Shown one piece after another: positions 59,735 through 64,000 of a stretch of DNA of 64,000 nt. Position numbers and translations under genes: made by a program. Within the stretch, counting starts at the first letter, position 1. Each line of letters opens with the position of its first letter. Location of the stretch: assembly GCA_026261815.1 (NCBI GenBank), contig JAMPIT010000417.1, positions 2,885,501 through 2,949,500 of the forward strand, written 5' to 3'. The notes below the pieces were generated by a model, which searched no databases, was not told the origin of the DNA, and saw only the letters and a program-made list of their open reading frames with translations. The stretch comes from Monarcha castaneiventris obscurior. Taxonomy: Eukaryota; Chordata; Aves; Passeriformes; Monarchidae.

Positions 59735-62044
59735 TGTGATTAGGATTCTTCTCTTCTCTGCACTTACATCTTGAAAGGGATCTGATCTGGTGTTTCTTGC
59801 TCCACACTGTTAGGGTCATTTCTTGCAAAAAAAAGTATTTGGAGCAGTCTGTAGATCAATCTGCTAGACAAAGATATTATTCCCTTAAACCTGAATGAGC
59901 ATGTAGACCCCCTTGAATTCTAGTTTCAATTCTCAATGCTCTAAATGTGCCGTGCTGTGATTAAATTGCAGGTGCACTACTAAAATTGATAGGTTACATT
60001 TTCCAGAGATGTCTCTTACCTCTGCAGGTTTTTTTCTAGTCTGTCAAGGTATTTCCTTTAGCTTCTTCTGCTTTTGTTCAGTCTACTGTTATTGATTGCA
60101 TGGGTTCCAGCCCTCTGCTTTAAAGAGGTAGGAGAAGTTTGCTCTTTCATTTCATGCTAGTAAATCCTCAAGCACTTCTACAAAATCATCTTTATCTTCA
60201 GTAACAGCCGTCATCTTCCTCTGGGCCTGTGGCATCAGAAAATGGTGGCAGGGTACTCCTTGCTGATGGCATGAACTCGAATGAAGGAATTAATTTTTAT
60301 AGTGTTATTCTTAGCTTTCAACAGTAATTTTTTTCAGTTTTGCTACAGCAATAATACTATATAGGCAGTAACACGACCTCTACAAATAACTTGTGTGGCT
60401 ATCTTATGTTCATTACTGTTTAATAGCTTAAAAATCTGAATTCCTATTGTTGTGGCAGGGCCTTTGCGTCTAAGAATGGAGAATGAAGGCTTCCAAGATC
60501 TTCACTTGGCCATCAGCTGGAAACCATAGATTTGAAAAATGATGTCATTGTTGGAAACTGAACCAGCCTTCATTTTGCTGTTTAACATTTGGTTTCCGTC
60601 ACTGAGGAAGTATGGTAAATTGAAAGAGAGTCAGTGTGATGGGGGCACTGTAAGATTCTCTGTCAAATTAAACTATGAGCTTGGCGTGTCTTGGCAGGGT
60701 TGTTGCATTGACACAGATGGCAACTGTATTGTCCCATACCAGGAATGCTGATTTGAGCAGACTGCTCTTCTTTCTATGATGAGAACACAAATTCGCACCT
60801 AACATTCAGTGAAGTGCAACAGACACCAAAAAAAAAAGCATAATACTGAGTATTATTTCCCCATAAATTACACCTTTGAAAATTTTTGTTACAAAGCAAA
60901 CTATTTGCTAGTTGGTTGAAGTGCATGGTTTTAGAAAATTTCTTTCTGGAAGCAGGAACTACTAAGTGGTTTGGACAGAAAATTTTGCCAATGTGATTAA
61001 ATGTGTACTGATGTTGCAGAAATAACCATCATCACAAGTAACTTGTGATCACTGCTATCTGCATTCAGCACATTGGTTCAAAACTGTTATTGCACAAATC
61101 TGACATTCCTTCTTTCTGTTCACCACCTTCCATGTCCATGAAATGGACTTAAAAGCTAGTATTTGTCCTTACACATTCTTTATATTTAGAAATTCTTCAC
61201 AACTCTAGATACAATAAAAACCAATATACAGATACATTCTTTGCACAGCAACACACATTTGGATTGTCAATTTGCTTTAGCATTTGATTGAAAACAATCA
61301 ACAAGGGATATCTACTACTTACTCTTTGTGTGTATATATTATTGTGCAACCTCTGGACTTACCCACACCCACCAAAGCTCCAAATCTTTTCTGTAACGCA
61401 TGGTTTGATTTTTCAGTATGTCCATATTTCATATAGAGGTTAAGGCTTTAATACATTGGAAAAATAAAATAAAAAAATCAGTTCTGTTTCTTCTAGATTG
61501 TTCAGAGTTCTGGCACACCGTGCATACATCTCTTGAACAGAAACTGTCTGCAGGGCCTAATAGCTACAAAGAGGAGAAATTGTGTTCATATACTGTTGCA
61601 GTAGTTCTCAAACACGGGAGTATAGCCCCTCCTTTCTCTGGATTTTCACAGGATACCTTTTGTCACCCCTTACGCAGTGCTGAGTGTTTCCGTAGGCTCC
61701 CTTGTTGTTAGCAAGTTGCTAGAAGTTGTTATCGTGTCTTTGTTTCCGTAACCCACTGCTTCCTGTTTATGTGCCTGAGAGCAGAGATTTTTTATTTTAA
61801 GAAAAATTTATTCAAACTGAAATGAGATTAACTGGGGCTGGCAGGGGAAACCATTCTGAGGGACTGTCTGCCTGAACATGCCCTCTCCTTTCGATGAGAG
61901 CAATTCCCCATCTTGGAGTTTTTAGTAGTCCCCTTGGGCAGTCTGGAGAGAGTAGTAACTTCTTTTGCATTTGACTACTCAGTTTTGGCTGCCTGGTGAC
62001 TCATAGCTGTCATCTCAAAATGTCACTTTTTTGGTATATTCCAG
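59735..62044. other. Unique non-coding sequence
   Basis: I see no gene, RNA or known repeat in this stretch. Confidence 0.5.
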
Positions 62045-62075
62045 TTGGGATATAATGATGGAAAAGCTGCAGCAG
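62045..62075 (+). other. Possible 31-nt microexon
   Basis: An acceptor ending TTGGTATATTCCAG and a donor CAG|GTAAAA bracket 31 nt. Two frames are open, WDIMMEKLQQ and LGYNDGKAAA. Both splice sites are good, but so short a segment is weak evidence. Confidence 0.12.
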
Positions 62076-62114
62076 GTAAAAAAAAAAGTACCATTTTATT
62101 CATGTGCAGACCAT

Positions 62115-62140
62115 ATAAATAAATAAATAAATAAATAAAA
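62115..62140. repeat. (AAAT)n microsatellite
   Basis: About six uninterrupted AAAT units are visible. Confidence 0.93.
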
Positions 62141-63317
62141 GTTAATTCTCAGTACCTTCTGTCTCTAAAACAAGTGACTGACACTAGAAAAAAGTGGGGT
62201 TCTTTTCCCTAGATAAACTATTTAAATAGAAAAACAACACAGAAGAAAGACTTTCTGAGTGTGTTTTTCCACAGTAGAAGTGGTATTACAACATACCTCT
62301 GAATATTCAGACTGATCTTTTTTTTTCCCAAATCCATTTCCTGATACTGTCCCCTGCAATTTTCTAGAAGCAGGGAAAGGGGAGCAAGAGTTTGAAAAGT
62401 CCCTCTGCTTTGCAGTCAGCTGACTTTCCCTATGCTTATTGTGTAGCTCAGTATCCCTCCCTTTCACTTACTTTCCAGGCTTTGTGGGTTTTGGTTTATG
62501 AGGATTGAGGTGTTTCCTTCGTCCCAGTCCATATATCCATCTGTGGAAGGGTGACGGAGAAAAGGGACGCAGCTGGGATTGGGATGAGGCTGTGCAGTGG
62601 GTTAGAGGTGACTTCTCTGCGCAAGGTCTCCGTGTGACAGGGGACCAGCAGTGTGAACCTCAGCACTGGGGGGGTGCTGCCATTATCCTCCCCCAGCTTG
62701 CCCAGCCAGGCTTGGCACCAGCCAAATCTGAAGACTTCAGGTTAGTGAGGCAGGAGATGCTGCTGCAAGGTTTCTATGGAGACAGAAGTGGAAGATGAGA
62801 GACAGCTAATAAGAGACCAACTCAGACAGCTCCTGGATAGTGATTTGAAAATAAGGACTTTTAAAAATAACCCTTTACCTTATTTTCCCCCACCTAATCT
62901 TTGTTTCTGAAGAAAGAAATCAGAAAGGCAGTGGGTTGCCAGCAGCAGTGAATGAGAGCTCTCACTCACCACTTTCATCTGTTGGCTGTCATGCAAGACC
63001 TGTAAGTAGCAGTTTACTAAAACTGGCTGCAGGCTTATAAAGTGTGTAGTAATTGTAATTTCGGACTAGAAGAAAATGTGAAATGCATTTTAAAGGTGTT
63101 TTTCCACTCCTGTTTTCGTCCTTTTGAATACAGTAACTTCAAGGATGGCACAAAGGCTCTTTCTAAGCCATGAACTCGCACCAGATATTAACTGTGGCAA
63201 AGTACATTTGTATTTTACTGCATTTAAAATACTTTTTGGTGTGTTGTACCCATATTGCAAACAAGATCTAGGTTGTTATTCCCTTTAATCTGTTTTGTTT
63301 CTCTTTATCCTTCACAG
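62141..63317. other. Unique non-coding sequence
   Basis: No gene is recognised. A GC-richer patch lies at about 62500-62800 with a 97-codon frame that shows no recognisable domain. Confidence 0.5.
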
Positions 63318-63504
63318 TGTTGTCCCTAAACTGACAACATCTAATGTAGACATTAGAATATTTAAAAAAAAATTTATAAAGGTTTTTCCAAGAAAGATCT
63401 TAGAAGAAGGTCATCATGTATCAGTGAAAAAGGGAATTCTTTGCCAAGTCCCTGTTTTACATGGTTTTTTTGGTTTTTTTCTGCTTTCTCCTGAAAGGGC
63501 TTAG
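63318..63504 (+). other. Weak candidate exon
   Basis: A strong acceptor (TTTCTCTTTATCCTTCACAG) precedes a frame open for 61 codons, starting VVPKLTTSNVDIRIFKKKFI, to a TAG at 63502-63504. Internal donors are weak (AAG|GTTTTT, AAG|GTCATC). The product is not recognised. Confidence 0.12.
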
Positions 63505-63670
63505 GAGGTGGGAAATTATGATTGTATCAATTTCTTACATAAAATTTAAAACTTGCACAACAGGCTATAATTGGAATTAAGGGTGAATTTAGTGCTTTCA
63601 GTCTCATGCTGGATTGATTTTTGCTGCTATTATGTTAATGTGATGCTTGGATGCTTGTGTTAACCTTTAG

Positions 63671-63770
63671 ATTACAGAAGCTAGATGAGATTGTGACTCA
63701 ACTTCTTAATCAATTTTTAAAAATCTATCAAGAAGTTAAAAATAAAGAAAAAATAGCACACTCAAGAGAG
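63671..63770 (+). other. Candidate 100-nt internal exon
   Basis: An acceptor, AACCTTTAG, with a branch-point-like TGTTAAC just upstream, and a good donor, GAG|GTAGGA, bracket exactly 100 nt. One frame is open for 33 codons, starting LQKLDEIVTQLLNQFLKIYQ and ending IAHSRE on a codon boundary. The peptide has heptad-like Leu/Ile spacing and would form an amphipathic helix or coiled coil. Of all the exon candidates here this reads most like protein. I could not name the gene. The polypyrimidine tract is short, which counts against it. Confidence 0.22.
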
Positions 63771-64000
63771 GTAGGAACTCCACAACTTAATATAATATGC
63801 CAGTCCCCATCAGTGCTGATGCTAAACCAGAATGAGAAAACCAGCCAGTTTATACCCTTTTGCATCTGTGTGCCTCTTCTCAGACTGAGGTGTCCTGTTC
63901 TGTCCCTCTGACCGATGCCTTAGGAACCCAGGGAAACCTGGGGCAGAGGCAGTGTGGTCTCTGCCTTCTCTGTCCTGTCACATGTGTGCAGGAATACTTC
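63771..64000. other. Unique non-coding sequence to the window edge
   Basis: I see nothing in this stretch. Confidence 0.5.

Noticed and set aside
1..64000. Bacterial, phage or CRISPR system
   Set aside because: There are no ribosome-binding-site-led ORF series, no spaced direct repeats and no long genes. CR1 elements identify vertebrate DNA.

Overview
This is eukaryotic nuclear DNA, most likely from a bird. The window is AT-rich with no operon-like gene packing. Its recognisable interspersed repeats are 3' ends of CR1 LINEs, the dominant avian retrotransposon. Three CR1 copies are clear, one is doubtful, and there is also an ancient MIR/L3-like remnant. One CR1 copy (27469-27735) resembles, from memory, subfamilies common in passerines and other Neoaves; that placement is weak.

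I found no protein-coding gene that I can name, and no rRNA, tRNA, known microRNA, CRISPR array or bacterial mobile element. The longest stop-free stretches are a purine-rich low-complexity tract read backwards (about 12759-13433, minus) and a 177-codon minus-strand frame at 51535-52068. A few short segments combine an open frame with good splice-like sites: 14990-15053, 35054-35169, 38627-38760, 47428-47671, 53070-53398 and 63671-63770. They are listed as low-confidence candidate exons, because sites like these also arise by chance over 64 kb. T runs of 8 or more clearly outnumber A runs on the plus strand, and most of the splice-like signals I found are on that strand. This would fit the intron of a plus-strand gene, but an intergenic desert is equally possible.

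Layout. 1-12.9 kb: unique AT-rich sequence with one 17-bp tandem duplication. 12.99-13.46 kb: purine tract and decayed minisatellite. 14.6-25 kb: short duplications, hairpins and a C tract. 27.27-27.74 kb: two CR1 copies head to tail. 29.9-30.0 kb: a perfect 3 x 39-bp minisatellite. 33.4-33.6 kb: a locally CpG-rich patch. 41.35-41.47 kb: the MIR-like relic. 43.66-43.90 kb: a plus-strand CR1. 45.4-45.5 kb: a doubtful CR1. 47.1-47.7 kb: a TG repeat, then a 72-codon ORF followed by an A-rich stretch. 51.06-52.07 kb: two consecutive long minus-strand frames. 53.9-54.96 kb: sequence that reads like conserved non-coding DNA. The rest is unique non-coding sequence in which I recognise nothing.
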